Counted from the first letter of the stretch, positions 1-9,202 are shown. The stretch is DNA of 64,000 nt from an uncultured Pelagibacteraceae bacterium (GCA_902538445.1 CACBFE010000001.1:82793-146792); one strand, 5' to 3'. Program-made: numbers and translations. The notes: generated by a model from the sequence alone, not told the origin.

Positions 1-36
1 CAAGTTAAATTTTAACTTAATAACAAAAGGAAAAAT

Positions 37-1116
37 ATGAAAAACATAATCAAATCTTTAATCGTTATGTTATCTTCAGTTTCTTTATTCGCGTCAGCTA
101 ACGCAGGTGAATTAAGTGTATCTGGTACAGCAAAAGCCACTTACAACATTCTAAGCGGAAAAACTAACGTAGGAAAAGGACTTGGTGTAACAAACGAATT
201 AAATTTTACTGCATCTGGTGAGTTAGACAATGGTTACACATGGTCTTACTCTATGGAGTTAGATCCTAATGGTGTTTCAGCTGGAACAACAGCTGCTGCA
301 CAATCAGGCGCAGAGAACGATGATACTAAATTAACACTTGGAACTCCTTACGGAACTTTCGGTGTATTTATATCTGAAGGTGGATTAGACGTAGAAGATG
401 CGGCTTCTCAATCAGCTTACGCAAGACCAACTGATATGGGTGACCCTTCATCAACATCTGACAACTTTACAATCGATTCTTACAACAACGTGCAGTACCA
501 CACACCTGCAGACTTGTTACCTTTCGGAACAACATTCAAAGTTGCATACGCTCCAAACATAGCTGATGTAGCTGCTGGTGCTTCTGGAAATAACGCTGGT
601 GCTGTGAATACAATAGCAACTACTAATACAACAGGTAATAACGCAACGGAGATGCAAGTTAAAACTGCTCCGATTGACGGTTTAGCACTTGGTGCTTCTT
701 ACTTTGAATTTGATGGTAGTGGTTTAGCTAAGTCTGACCAAGAAGGTGAATCTGGTGCATACTACGCAACATATGCAACTGGTCCAGTTTCTATCGGTTA
801 TTCAAAAGCTTACAAAGCTCCATTCATAGTAAATGGTGGTTACGCAACTACAACTAACGTTGACTACTATGACCAAACTAACTACTCGATAGCTTTCGTA
901 GCTAGCGATGATTTAACTGTGTCATACGAAAGAGAAACGTCAGAAGCAAACTATGTAAACGACAGTTCAGTAGAGCAAGAGTCTTCTGCTGTACAGGTTG
1001 CTTACACAATGGGTGGTATGACAGTAGCATTATCTCATGGATCACATGATAATAATAATTACACTGATGGTGCTAACCAAGACCAAACATTATTTGCTGT
1101 AACTATGGCGTTCTAA
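37..1116 (+). CDS. Outer-membrane porin
   Basis: Signal peptide MKNIIKSLIVMLSSVSLFASANA followed by beta-rich porin-like sequence ending in F; AAAGGA SD upstream; strong terminator downstream. Confidence 0.8.
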   Translation: MKNIIKSLIVMLSSVSLFASANAGELSVSGTAKATYNILSGKTNVGKGLGVTNELNFTASGELDNGYTWSYSMELDPNGVSAGTTAAAQSGAENDDTKLTLGTPYGTFGVFISEGGLDVEDAASQSAYARPTDMGDPSSTSDNFTIDSYNNVQYHTPADLLPFGTTFKVAYAPNIADVAAGASGNNAGAVNTIATTNTTGNNATEMQVKTAPIDGLALGASYFEFDGSGLAKSDQEGESGAYYATYATGPVSIGYSKAYKAPFIVNGGYATTTNVDYYDQTNYSIAFVASDDLTVSYERETSEANYVNDSSVEQESSAVQVAYTMGGMTVALSHGSHDNNNYTDGANQDQTLFAVTMAF

Positions 1117-1134
1117 TTAGTTAGATAGTAAATA

Positions 1135-1707
1135 TTATAAAAGCCGGCTAAATATTTTAGCCGGCTTTTTTTTTACCTCTGATAAAAGGGCAAAACCCTC
1201 ACCGAATACATTTTTAAGTTGATTTAAATTGCTATTTTTAATTCCTCCTAAAGGAACTATTTTTTTTGAAAATTTCGATAAATTGTTAAATTTTACAATA
1301 CCTAAAAAGGGGGCTTGTTTATCGTAATTTACCATAAAAAGTTTGGATAATAATATAGAACTACAACCTTGTTTGATCTTAAATTGAATTTCTTTAAAAT
1401 TATGAGCTGAACCTATAATTTCAAAATTTGATTTTTTATAGTTTAAGAACTTTAAGTCCTTAATATAGGCAGACAAATAAATACCATCAGAATTTAAATA
1501 AATTGCCAACTTAAAATTATTAGCTACGAAAAATTTTATCGATTTTAATTTACACTTTTGCCTAAAACTTAATAAATCTTTTAAATTATCTATTTTACTT
1601 TTGTTTCTGTAAATTATAGAAAACTTATTACGAATTTTTATGTTTTTTAAATCAATATCTTTGATAGTTTCAATTAATAAAAAATATTTATTTTTATTTA
1701 TGAACAT
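1135..1707 (-). CDS. Thiamine-phosphate synthase-like (ThiE/TenI family), divergent
   Basis: TMP synthase-like segments (SAHNFKE, FLGIVKFNNLS, VPLGGIKNSNL, GFALLSEV). Confidence 0.6.
   Translation of the reverse strand: MFINKNKYFLLIETIKDIDLKNIKIRNKFSIIYRNKSKIDNLKDLLSFRQKCKLKSIKFFVANNFKLAIYLNSDGIYLSAYIKDLKFLNYKKSNFEIIGSAHNFKEIQFKIKQGCSSILLSKLFMVNYDKQAPFLGIVKFNNLSKFSKKIVPLGGIKNSNLNQLKNVFGEGFALLSEVKKKPAKIFSRLL
1139..1174 (+). terminator. Intrinsic terminator of the porin gene
   Basis: Perfect 10-bp stem GCCGGCTAAA(1143-1152)/TTTAGCCGGC(1156-1165), 3-nt loop, flanked by AAAA and a 9-T tract. Confidence 0.92.
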
Positions 1708-2358
1708 ATGAGCTCAATAGTTGAAAGATTTAAAAAAATACAATTAAATATTACTTCTTTAAAGCTGGATAAACCAGTTAATATTATTGCAGTGAGTAAA
1801 ACATTTCCTTTGGATTACATTCAACCTTTAATAGATCACGGTCACATTCATTTTGGAGAAAATAAAGTTCAAGAGGCTTTTTCAAAATGGTCAGAACATA
1901 AAAAAAGTAATCAAAAAACAAAATTACACATGATTGGAAAGTTACAAAGCAATAAAGCAAAAGATGCTGTAAAATTATTTGACTATATTCATTCTCTTGA
2001 TAATCAAAAATTAGCTGATGTTTTAGCTAAGCAACAAAAAAAAATAAGTAAATCACTTAACTATTTTATCCAGGTAAATATTGGAAATGAAATTCAAAAA
2101 TCGGGTATACCAGTGAATGAATTAGATGCTTTTTATAATTATTGTGTTAATGAAATCGACTTAAAAGTAATAGGGCTCATGGTGATACCACCAAATGATA
2201 ATAATACCGAAAAATATTTTAAATCTATGAATGAATTAAATAAATCACTTGCTCTTGAAAATTTAAGTATGGGTATGTCCGCGGACTATACAACAGCTTT
2301 AAAGTACGGGTCAAATTTTGTGAGGATCGGAAGTTCTATTTTCGGCTCTCGATCATAA
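1708..2358 (+). CDS. yggS: YggS/PROSC family PLP homeostasis protein
   Basis: IIAVSKTFP, HFGENKVQEA, LHMIGKLQSNK, GLMVIPP, LSMGMSADY...AL..GSNFVRIGSSIFG motifs. Confidence 0.93.
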   Translation: MSSIVERFKKIQLNITSLKLDKPVNIIAVSKTFPLDYIQPLIDHGHIHFGENKVQEAFSKWSEHKKSNQKTKLHMIGKLQSNKAKDAVKLFDYIHSLDNQKLADVLAKQQKKISKSLNYFIQVNIGNEIQKSGIPVNELDAFYNYCVNEIDLKVIGLMVIPPNDNNTEKYFKSMNELNKSLALENLSMGMSADYTTALKYGSNFVRIGSSIFGSRS

Positions 2359-2836
2359 CTTTGGTATTTTTTTTAATCTCTTTAACGATTTTAAGAAGAT
2401 CTCTCTTTTGAATTGCAACACATCCTTCAGTTTTTTTAAAATTTTTTTTTGAAACATGAATAAATATTGCACTACCTTTGTTTTTTTTTATTGGTCTCAT
2501 ATTGTAATTTAGAACAAGAATAATGTCGTATATATTTTCTTTTTTAAAAAGTTTTTCATGTTTATAATTGGATGGTAATTTTATTAATTTATTATAGTTT
2601 CTTGATCTTGGATCATCACACCATCCCATATTTTTCTTAATTTTAATTATCTTCATTTCTGACTGTATTTTTTTAATCCTATCTTTCCTGTAAAGGATGT
2701 ACTTTACCTTGTATTTCCCTCGTGGTGTTATTAAGTCACCTTCTTTTTTTTTACTTCCAATTCCCTTTTTACCTATAGCGCATTTTGCTTTATAATTTTT
2801 AAAAGTAAGGTATTTTTGATTAATAAAAATATGCAT
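2336..2836 (-). CDS. L,D-transpeptidase catalytic domain (YkuD-like) protein
   Basis: TPRGKYKVKYILYR, GSAIFIHVSKKNFKKTEGCVAIQKRDLL (HxnxxxSxGC-like motif). Confidence 0.75.
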   Translation of the reverse strand: MHIFINQKYLTFKNYKAKCAIGKKGIGSKKKEGDLITPRGKYKVKYILYRKDRIKKIQSEMKIIKIKKNMGWCDDPRSRNYNKLIKLPSNYKHEKLFKKENIYDIILVLNYNMRPIKKNKGSAIFIHVSKKNFKKTEGCVAIQKRDLLKIVKEIKKNTKVMIESRK

Positions 2837-3436
2837 AAGTTAAATGTTTTAATTTTAGGCTCATCATCATTTATTAATACTTTAAATGAACTTAAAACTC
2901 ATTTAAAGTTTAATCCTTTATCAGCAGGATCGAAGAATTATCATGACGCTATTTTATTCCAGGATGAGGTTTTAAAAGACAAAAAGCAAAATAATATAAT
3001 TATGAATAGTAGCGCAATTAAAATCTGTGTTTCCAAAAAAAAGGAGAAATTAAGTATTTATGACAGCAGTGTTGAATTGCCGTCAACATTAAAGGAAATA
3101 AATTCAGTTGTAGAAAATATTGCAGCAAAAAAAAAATTTAGTAAAAATTCTTCGATAGAAATTAAAGGTTATTTATTAGATAAAAATGAAAAGAAACTAT
3201 CTAAGTTTCAAAATCATATAATTCTTACAGAAAAAGAAATCCAATTATTAGAACTATTTTTAAAAAGTAGGAAGCCTGTTACAAAAAATGAGATACTTTC
3301 CTCTGTTTGGAAGTACGTTGCGGAGACTGATACTCATACCGTTGAGACTCATATTTATAGATTAAGGAAAAAAATAAGTGATAAGTTTATGGACGAAAAA
3401 TTTATAATCAATAATAAGAACGGTTACTCTTTGTGA
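2831..3436 (+). CDS. OmpR/PhoB-type winged-helix regulator with divergent N-terminal region
   Basis: C-terminus ILTEKEIQLLELFLKSRKPVTKNEILSSVWKY...DTHTVETHIYRLRKKI is a Trans_reg_C domain; N-terminus lacks obvious receiver acidic motif. ATG at 2831 preferred over the TTG at 2816. Confidence 0.75.
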   Translation: MHKLNVLILGSSSFINTLNELKTHLKFNPLSAGSKNYHDAILFQDEVLKDKKQNNIIMNSSAIKICVSKKKEKLSIYDSSVELPSTLKEINSVVENIAAKKKFSKNSSIEIKGYLLDKNEKKLSKFQNHIILTEKEIQLLELFLKSRKPVTKNEILSSVWKYVAETDTHTVETHIYRLRKKISDKFMDEKFIINNKNGYSL

Positions 3437-3540
3437 AAAAGAGGAATAAGTTTGCAAAAGATCTTTTTACAGCGAAGTATAGAAAAAGAGTTGTAAAACC
3501 AAAAAAAGGTAAAGGAAGTTTTAAAAGAAGAAAAAAATAA
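3433..3540 (+). CDS. arfA: ArfA-like alternative ribosome-rescue factor (35 aa)
   Basis: GTG start overlaps the upstream TGA (GTGA). Translation MKKRNKFAKDLFTAKYRKRVVKPKKGKGSFKRRKK carries the ArfA LF..RV..KKGKGS(Y/F).R signature. Not in the supplied ORF track (too short). Confidence 0.8.
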   Translation: MKKRNKFAKDLFTAKYRKRVVKPKKGKGSFKRRKK

Positions 3541-4473
3541 TTAACTATTCAGTCTCGCACCAATAATTTGAATTACTTTAGAAGACATATTTGTTCCAAT
3601 CTCTAAACTTTCTTTAGTAGATTTATTGTTAATTAAGCCGTGTAAAAAGCCACCAGCAAATAAATCTCCTGCACCTGTTAAATCTTTTATTTGGAGATTC
3701 TCTTTTGCAGAACATTCCTCAATTTCATTTTTATTTATTGCGATTGCACCTTTTTCTCCACGCGTAATAATAATTAATTTCTTTGTTTCTTTTGCAAAAC
3801 TAATAACATCATCGAATTTTTTGACATCAATTAAAGACATTATTTCTTGCTCATTTGTAAATGTGATATCTAATTTATTTTTAACTAATCCTAAAAAATT
3901 TGGTTTATGTCTCTCTACACAGAACAAATCTGATAATGACATTGCAACTTTATTTGCATTACTTATAGCTTTTTCGAACGCTTTCTTTGGTTCACCTTCA
4001 TCCCAAAGATAACCTTCTAAAAACAAGATTTCACTATTCTTTACCGCACTCTTATCAATATCGTTTTCATTAATTTTACCTGCAGTACCAAGAAAAGTTA
4101 CCATTGTTCTTTCAGAGTCAGGCGTAATTAATATTAAACAAGTTCCCGTTGGAATTATCTCTTTTTTCTTTGAATAAAAGAACTGTACATTTTCTTTTTT
4201 CAATCCTTCTTCATACTTATTACCTAAATCATCATCGCTGACCTTCCCTATAAAGCCAACTTTATTTCCAAGTTGCGCGAGACCTACTATTGAGTTTGCT
4301 ACCGATCCACCAGAGACGGTTTCTTCTATTTTAAGTGTAGATAATAATTTTTTAAATTCAGTTTCATCTACAAGCTTCATTGTACTTTTTGTCAGTTTAT
4401 TTTGAGTGATAAAATTTTCTTCAACTTTACAAATTACATCAACGATAGCGTTGCCGATTCCTAAGATTTTCAT
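3541..4473 (-). CDS. PfkB-family carbohydrate/adenosine kinase
   Basis: GGSVANSIVGLAQLG and DLTGAGDLFAGGFLHGL PfkB signatures. Confidence 0.9.
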   Translation of the reverse strand: MKILGIGNAIVDVICKVEENFITQNKLTKSTMKLVDETEFKKLLSTLKIEETVSGGSVANSIVGLAQLGNKVGFIGKVSDDDLGNKYEEGLKKENVQFFYSKKKEIIPTGTCLILITPDSERTMVTFLGTAGKINENDIDKSAVKNSEILFLEGYLWDEGEPKKAFEKAISNANKVAMSLSDLFCVERHKPNFLGLVKNKLDITFTNEQEIMSLIDVKKFDDVISFAKETKKLIIITRGEKGAIAINKNEIEECSAKENLQIKDLTGAGDLFAGGFLHGLINNKSTKESLEIGTNMSSKVIQIIGARLNS

Positions 4474-5127
4474 TTAAGCTTTTTTTGTCTTAATAGGTTT
4501 TTTTCTATTGGGATAACAGTTTTTGCAAATTTTACAAGATATTCCATAACAATCTCTAGCCTTACAATATTCCCTGCCATACCAAATTATTTGGAGATGA
4601 AGTCTGTTCCAGTATTTTTTTGGAAAGACTGCTTTTAAATCTTTTTCGGTTTGCACAACATTTTTGCCATTCGTTAAACCCCATCTTTGAGCTAATCTAT
4701 GAATATGAGTGTCTACTGGAAAAGCAGGAAAACCAAAACCTTGAGACATTACAACACTAGCAGTTTTGTGACCTACGCCAGGCAACTGCTCTAATTCTTC
4801 ATAAGTGCTTGGTACTTTCCCTTTATATTTTTCAACTAAGGTTTTAGATAAATAAAATATACTTTTAGCTTTTACTCTAAATATTCCTATTCTTTTTATT
4901 AATCGCTCAATTTTTCTTCTTCCAAGTTTTACAAAATGAGTTGGTTTATTATATTTTGGGTAAATATCTTTTGTAACATTATTAACATTCACATCTGTAC
5001 ATTGTGCAGAGAGTAATACAGAAACTAAAAGAGTAAAAGTATTTTTGTAATTTAGTGGTATAGGAACTCTAGGATACGTTTTGTTTAATATCCTTAAAAT
5101 AATTTTAGCTTTTTGTTTTTTGTTCAC
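4474..5127 (-). CDS. nth: Endonuclease III
   Basis: LLSAQCTDVNVN, LPGVGHKTASVV, FPVDTHIHRLAQRWGL, C-terminal Fe-S cysteines C..C..C..C. Confidence 0.95.
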   Translation of the reverse strand: MNKKQKAKIILRILNKTYPRVPIPLNYKNTFTLLVSVLLSAQCTDVNVNNVTKDIYPKYNKPTHFVKLGRRKIERLIKRIGIFRVKAKSIFYLSKTLVEKYKGKVPSTYEELEQLPGVGHKTASVVMSQGFGFPAFPVDTHIHRLAQRWGLTNGKNVVQTEKDLKAVFPKKYWNRLHLQIIWYGREYCKARDCYGISCKICKNCYPNRKKPIKTKKA

Positions 5128-5900
5128 TTAAAGTTAAGAAGGTCTCTCATGGAATAAAGACCTGCTTTTTTAGACATTAACCAAGTTGCAGCGGTTAATG
5201 CACCTTCTGAATATAAAGCTCTATCGAAAGACTCGTGGTTAAGTTTTATAATTTCTTTTCCACTAGAAAATCTTACTTCATGTTCACCAATCACCTCACC
5301 TTTACGAATAGAATTAAAATTAATTTTTCTCGCGTAAGGAAATGATCTTTTATTTAAATATTTTCTACCAATTAAATTGTAAAAATTTTTATTTTTCCCA
5401 TCGGCTATTCCTCTACCTAACATCAGAGCTGTGCCTGACGGATAATCAATTTTATGTTTATGATGTACTTCATAGATCTTACTTAAAAAATTATTTCCAA
5501 GAGATTTGGAAGCAATTTCAGTTAAATACATAAGTAAATTTACTCCTAAACTCATATTACCTGCTTTAAGTATAGGAATTTTTCTAGAGTATTGTTTTAT
5601 TAAATTTTCCTCTTTTTTCGAAAAACCCGTTGTTCCAATAACAACTCTTTTTTTTAATTTAGATGCAATTTTTAATATTTCTAATGTACATTTAGGAACA
5701 GTAAAGTCTATTATCACATTTGATTTTTTAAATGCATCAACGCTATTTTTAAAAGGCTTTATCCCTGCAATCTTTTTATTTATTACTCTATTTTCTGTTA
5801 GAGAAACTAATTTAAAATTTTTATTTTTTTTTGAGGATTTAATGAGTTGTTGACCCATTCTTCCCATACATCCAGAAATAGATAAATTTATTTTTCTCAT
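5124..5900 (-). CDS. dapB: 4-hydroxy-tetrahydrodipicolinate reductase
   Basis: ISGCMGRMGQ, VIDFT.P, VIGTTGF, VHHKHKIDYPSGTAL. Confidence 0.95.
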   Translation of the reverse strand: MRKINLSISGCMGRMGQQLIKSSKKNKNFKLVSLTENRVINKKIAGIKPFKNSVDAFKKSNVIIDFTVPKCTLEILKIASKLKKRVVIGTTGFSKKEENLIKQYSRKIPILKAGNMSLGVNLLMYLTEIASKSLGNNFLSKIYEVHHKHKIDYPSGTALMLGRGIADGKNKNFYNLIGRKYLNKRSFPYARKINFNSIRKGEVIGEHEVRFSSGKEIIKLNHESFDRALYSEGALTAATWLMSKKAGLYSMRDLLNFK

Positions 5901-6067
5901 AAACTAATAAAATAAATGATTATAATAATAACCAGCGTAATTATAGCCCAAATAGATAAATTTCTTAAAAATTCTTTTAATTTATAATTTGTAGAAAGAA
6001 AACTAGGTAAGATTAAAATTAGCACTGCAATAAGAAAAATTGCAGACATTATTTGATCAGTGCTCAT
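5897..6067 (-). CDS. Small membrane protein, 56 aa
   Basis: Uncalled ORF between dnaJ and dapB: MSTDQIMSAIFLIAVLILILPSFLSTNYKLKEFLRNLSIWAIITLVIIIIIYFISL; stop overlaps dapB start (ATGA); two hydrophobic segments. Confidence 0.65.
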   Translation of the reverse strand: MSTDQIMSAIFLIAVLILILPSFLSTNYKLKEFLRNLSIWAIITLVIIIIIYFISL

Positions 6068-6072
6068 TTAGT

Positions 6073-7194
6073 TTAAGAATTTCTCCAAAATTTTTTAGCT
6101 TTTTCAAAAAAACTTTTAATGACTGGATCAGGTTTATTACTTTCGATATCATTGAATTCTTCAAGGATCTCTTTTTGTTTTTTAGTCAATGAGGTAGGAA
6201 CTTGAGTATTTATTCTTATGTATAAATCACCAAAGGCATTTCCTCTTAAAACCGGCATTCCCTTTCCTCTAAGTCTAAATTGCTTACCATGTTGCGTTCC
6301 AGCAGGAATTTTAATCTTAGATTTACCTCCATCAATTGATGGGACCTCAACAGAAGTCCCAAGCGCAGCATTGGTAAATGAAATTGGAAGTTCGTAGTAC
6401 AAATTCTCATCGGCTCTTTTAAAGATTTCATGATTGTCTATAGATATAAATAAATACAAATCTCCACTAGAACCACCTTTTGATCCCGCTTCACCTTTAC
6501 CTGATACTCTTATTCTTGTACCATCATCAACACCTTTTGGAATTTTTACAGTTACATTTTCATTTGATTGAACCTTTCCGTTACCGCTGCAACTATTACA
6601 TGGATCATTAATCATTTCTCCATATCCACTACATTGAGGGCAAGTTTGTTGAACGGTAAAAAATCCTTGGTTGGTTCTTACTTTCCCTCTTCCAGAACAA
6701 TAATCACATCTAACAGGTTTTGAACCTTTTGCAGCACCGCTTCCAGAACAAGAAGAACATGTTTTATAAGTAGTATATTTTACGTTTTTTTGAATACCTT
6801 TATAAGCTTCTTCTAAATCTATACTTACATCATACCTTAAGTCGTTACCTCTATTGCTCGATCTTCTAGTGGAACCGCTTCCACCAAAATCACTGAAGAA
6901 GTCTTCAAAAATATCTGAAAAGGAAGACGTATCAAATCCACCAAAGCCTTGACCGCCACCACCACCTCCCTCAAAGGCTGCGTGGCCGAATTGATCGTAA
7001 TTTGCTTTTCTCTTTTCATCTGAAAGTATGTGATATGCTTCACTAGCTTCTTTAAATTTCTCTTCGGAGGTTTTGTCGCCTTTAGTTTTGTCAGGATGAT
7101 ATTTAAGCGCGAGCTTTCTATAAGCTTTTTTAATATCGTCTTTGGATGCGGATCTCGGTACACCTAAGACATCATAACAATCTCTTTTAGCCAC
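6073..7194 (-). CDS. dnaJ: Chaperone DnaJ
   Basis: J domain with HPD, G/F-rich region, four CxxCxGxG zinc repeats. Confidence 0.98.
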   Translation of the reverse strand: MAKRDCYDVLGVPRSASKDDIKKAYRKLALKYHPDKTKGDKTSEEKFKEASEAYHILSDEKRKANYDQFGHAAFEGGGGGGQGFGGFDTSSFSDIFEDFFSDFGGSGSTRRSSNRGNDLRYDVSIDLEEAYKGIQKNVKYTTYKTCSSCSGSGAAKGSKPVRCDYCSGRGKVRTNQGFFTVQQTCPQCSGYGEMINDPCNSCSGNGKVQSNENVTVKIPKGVDDGTRIRVSGKGEAGSKGGSSGDLYLFISIDNHEIFKRADENLYYELPISFTNAALGTSVEVPSIDGGKSKIKIPAGTQHGKQFRLRGKGMPVLRGNAFGDLYIRINTQVPTSLTKKQKEILEEFNDIESNKPDPVIKSFFEKAKKFWRNS

Positions 7195-7214
7195 AGGACG
7201 TCTCCTTTATTTTC

Positions 7215-9149
7215 TTAGGCGCTTTTTTCTTTATCTTCTTCTTTTTCTTTTTCTTTTACGTCTTCAAAATCTGCATCAACTACATTATCTTTGTCGTTAG
7301 GTTTAGCATCTTTTGGATTCTCAGTTTTACCTGCTTCAGGTTTTTGTTGGCTTTTATAAACTGCTTCACCTAATTTCATAGAAACTTGAATTAAATTCTG
7401 CGTTTTTTTCTTTATATCTTCTGAATCTATACCTTCTAAAGATTTTTTAAGATCTGCAATACCGTTTTCGATAGCTTTCTTCTCTTCAGCTGAAATTTTA
7501 TCTCCATGTTCTTTCAAACTTTTTTCTGTTGAGAAAACAAGACTATCTGCTTGATTTCTAGCATCAACATTTTCTCTTTTCTTTTTATCTGCTTCTTTGT
7601 TAGCCTCAGCGTCCTTAACCATTTTATTAATTTCTTCCTCAGAAAGTCCTCCAGAGGCCTGGATTTGAATCTTTTGCTCTTTTCCAGTTCCTTTATCTTT
7701 AGCAGAAACGTTTACAATACCGTTTGCATCAATATCAAATGTAACCTCAATTTGAGGTGTTCCCCTTGCAGCAGGAGGTATACCTACTAGCTCAAAATTT
7801 CCTAAAATTTTATTGTCCGCAGCCATTTCTCTTTCACCTTGAAGAACTCTAATCGACACTGCAGGTTGATTATCTTCTGCAGTAGAAAAAACCTGACTCT
7901 TCTTAGTTGGTATAGTTGTATTTTTTTCAATTAATTTTGTAGATACGCCGCCTAAAGTTTCAATTCCTAAAGAAAGAGGTGTTACGTCTAAAAGCAATAC
8001 ATCTTTTACATCACCTTGAAGTACACCACCTTGTATAGCTGCGCCCATAGCCACAACCTCATCAGGATTAACACTCTTGTTAGGTTCTTTTCCAAAAAAG
8101 GTTTTAACGGTTTCTATAATTTTAGGCATTCTTGTCATTCCACCAACAAGAACTACTTCGTTGATTTCCGCAGCCGAGAAACCTGAGTCTTTTAAAGCAG
8201 TTTTACATGGTTCCAACGTTCTATCGACTAGACTTTGGACTAACGCTTCTAATTTTGCCCTTGTAAATTTTAAATTTAAATGTTTAGGACCTGTTTTGTC
8301 AGCAGTAATAAATGGTAAATTTATTTCTGTTTGCGCTGCTGATGAAAGTTCTATTTTTGCTTTTTCTGCAGCCTCTTTTAATCTTTGCAGAGCAAGTTTA
8401 TCAGATTTTAAATCTATGCCGTTGTCTTTTTTAAATTCACTTGCAAGGTATTCCACAATAGCATCGTCAAAATCCTCTCCACCTAAAAAAGTATCGCCGT
8501 TTGTAGATTTAACTTCAAAAACTCCATCTCCAATTTCTAAAATTGAAATATCAAAAGTTCCTCCACCTAAATCATAAACAGCAATTTTTTTTCCACCTTT
8601 TTTGTCTAGACCGTATGCTAGCGATGCAGCCGTTGGTTCATTTATAATCCTTAAAACTTCTAAACCAGCAATTTTTCCAGCGTCCTTTGTTGCTTGTCTT
8701 TGTGAGTCATTAAAGTATGCAGGAACTGTAATTACAGCCTTAGTTACAGCCTGACCTAAATATTTTTCTGCTGTTTCTTTCATCTTTTGCAAAACAAAAG
8801 CTGAAATTTGGGCTGGAGAGTATTTTTTTCCTTTTCCCTCTACCCAAGCATCACCATTATCTGATTTAATAATTTTGTAAGGAACTTTTGAAATATCTTT
8901 TTGTACTGAAGGTCCATCAAATTTTCTTCCAATGAGTCTTTTAGCAGCAAATATAGTGTCTCCCGCGTTAGTTACGGCTTGTCTTTTTGCAGGTTGACCA
9001 ACAAGTTTTTCTTCATTTTCTAAAAAAGCTACAACAGATGGTGTTGTTCTAGCACCCTCTGTGTTTTCTAATACTTTAGCCTGAGAACCATCCATGATGG
9101 CCACACAGGAATTCGTTGTTCCTAAATCTATTCCTATTACTTTACTCAT
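7215..9149 (-). CDS. dnaK: Chaperone DnaK (Hsp70)
   Basis: [38 protein letters not shown]. Confidence 0.99.
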   Translation of the reverse strand: MSKVIGIDLGTTNSCVAIMDGSQAKVLENTEGARTTPSVVAFLENEEKLVGQPAKRQAVTNAGDTIFAAKRLIGRKFDGPSVQKDISKVPYKIIKSDNGDAWVEGKGKKYSPAQISAFVLQKMKETAEKYLGQAVTKAVITVPAYFNDSQRQATKDAGKIAGLEVLRIINEPTAASLAYGLDKKGGKKIAVYDLGGGTFDISILEIGDGVFEVKSTNGDTFLGGEDFDDAIVEYLASEFKKDNGIDLKSDKLALQRLKEAAEKAKIELSSAAQTEINLPFITADKTGPKHLNLKFTRAKLEALVQSLVDRTLEPCKTALKDSGFSAAEINEVVLVGGMTRMPKIIETVKTFFGKEPNKSVNPDEVVAMGAAIQGGVLQGDVKDVLLLDVTPLSLGIETLGGVSTKLIEKNTTIPTKKSQVFSTAEDNQPAVSIRVLQGEREMAADNKILGNFELVGIPPAARGTPQIEVTFDIDANGIVNVSAKDKGTGKEQKIQIQASGGLSEEEINKMVKDAEANKEADKKKRENVDARNQADSLVFSTEKSLKEHGDKISAEEKKAIENGIADLKKSLEGIDSEDIKKKTQNLIQVSMKLGEAVYKSQQKPEAGKTENPKDAKPNDKDNVVDADFEDVKEKEKEEDKEKSA

Positions 9150-9169
9150 TAATTAAATCCTTTTCGTTA

Positions 9170-9201
9170 CTTTATATGGGTGTTCTTTCTTCATCTACAA
9201 G
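9170..9201 (-). promoter_or_regulatory. RpoH (sigma32)-type promoter of dnaK
   Basis: Minus strand CTTGTAG-N14-CCCATATAAAG located between grpE stop and dnaK start. Confidence 0.6.
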
Positions 9202-9202
9202 G

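Noticed and set aside
3626-4012. 128-aa ORF antisense to the PfkB kinase (and similar ORFs at 5506-5853, 42832-43245, 17443-17913, 18924-19223, 41770-42066)
   Set aside because: Lie fully or mostly opposite well-supported genes; low-complexity hydrophobic translations typical of antisense frames in AT-rich DNA
8077-8577. 166-aa plus-strand ORF antisense to dnaK
   Set aside because: Shadow ORF opposite a highly conserved gene; no recognisable domain or start context
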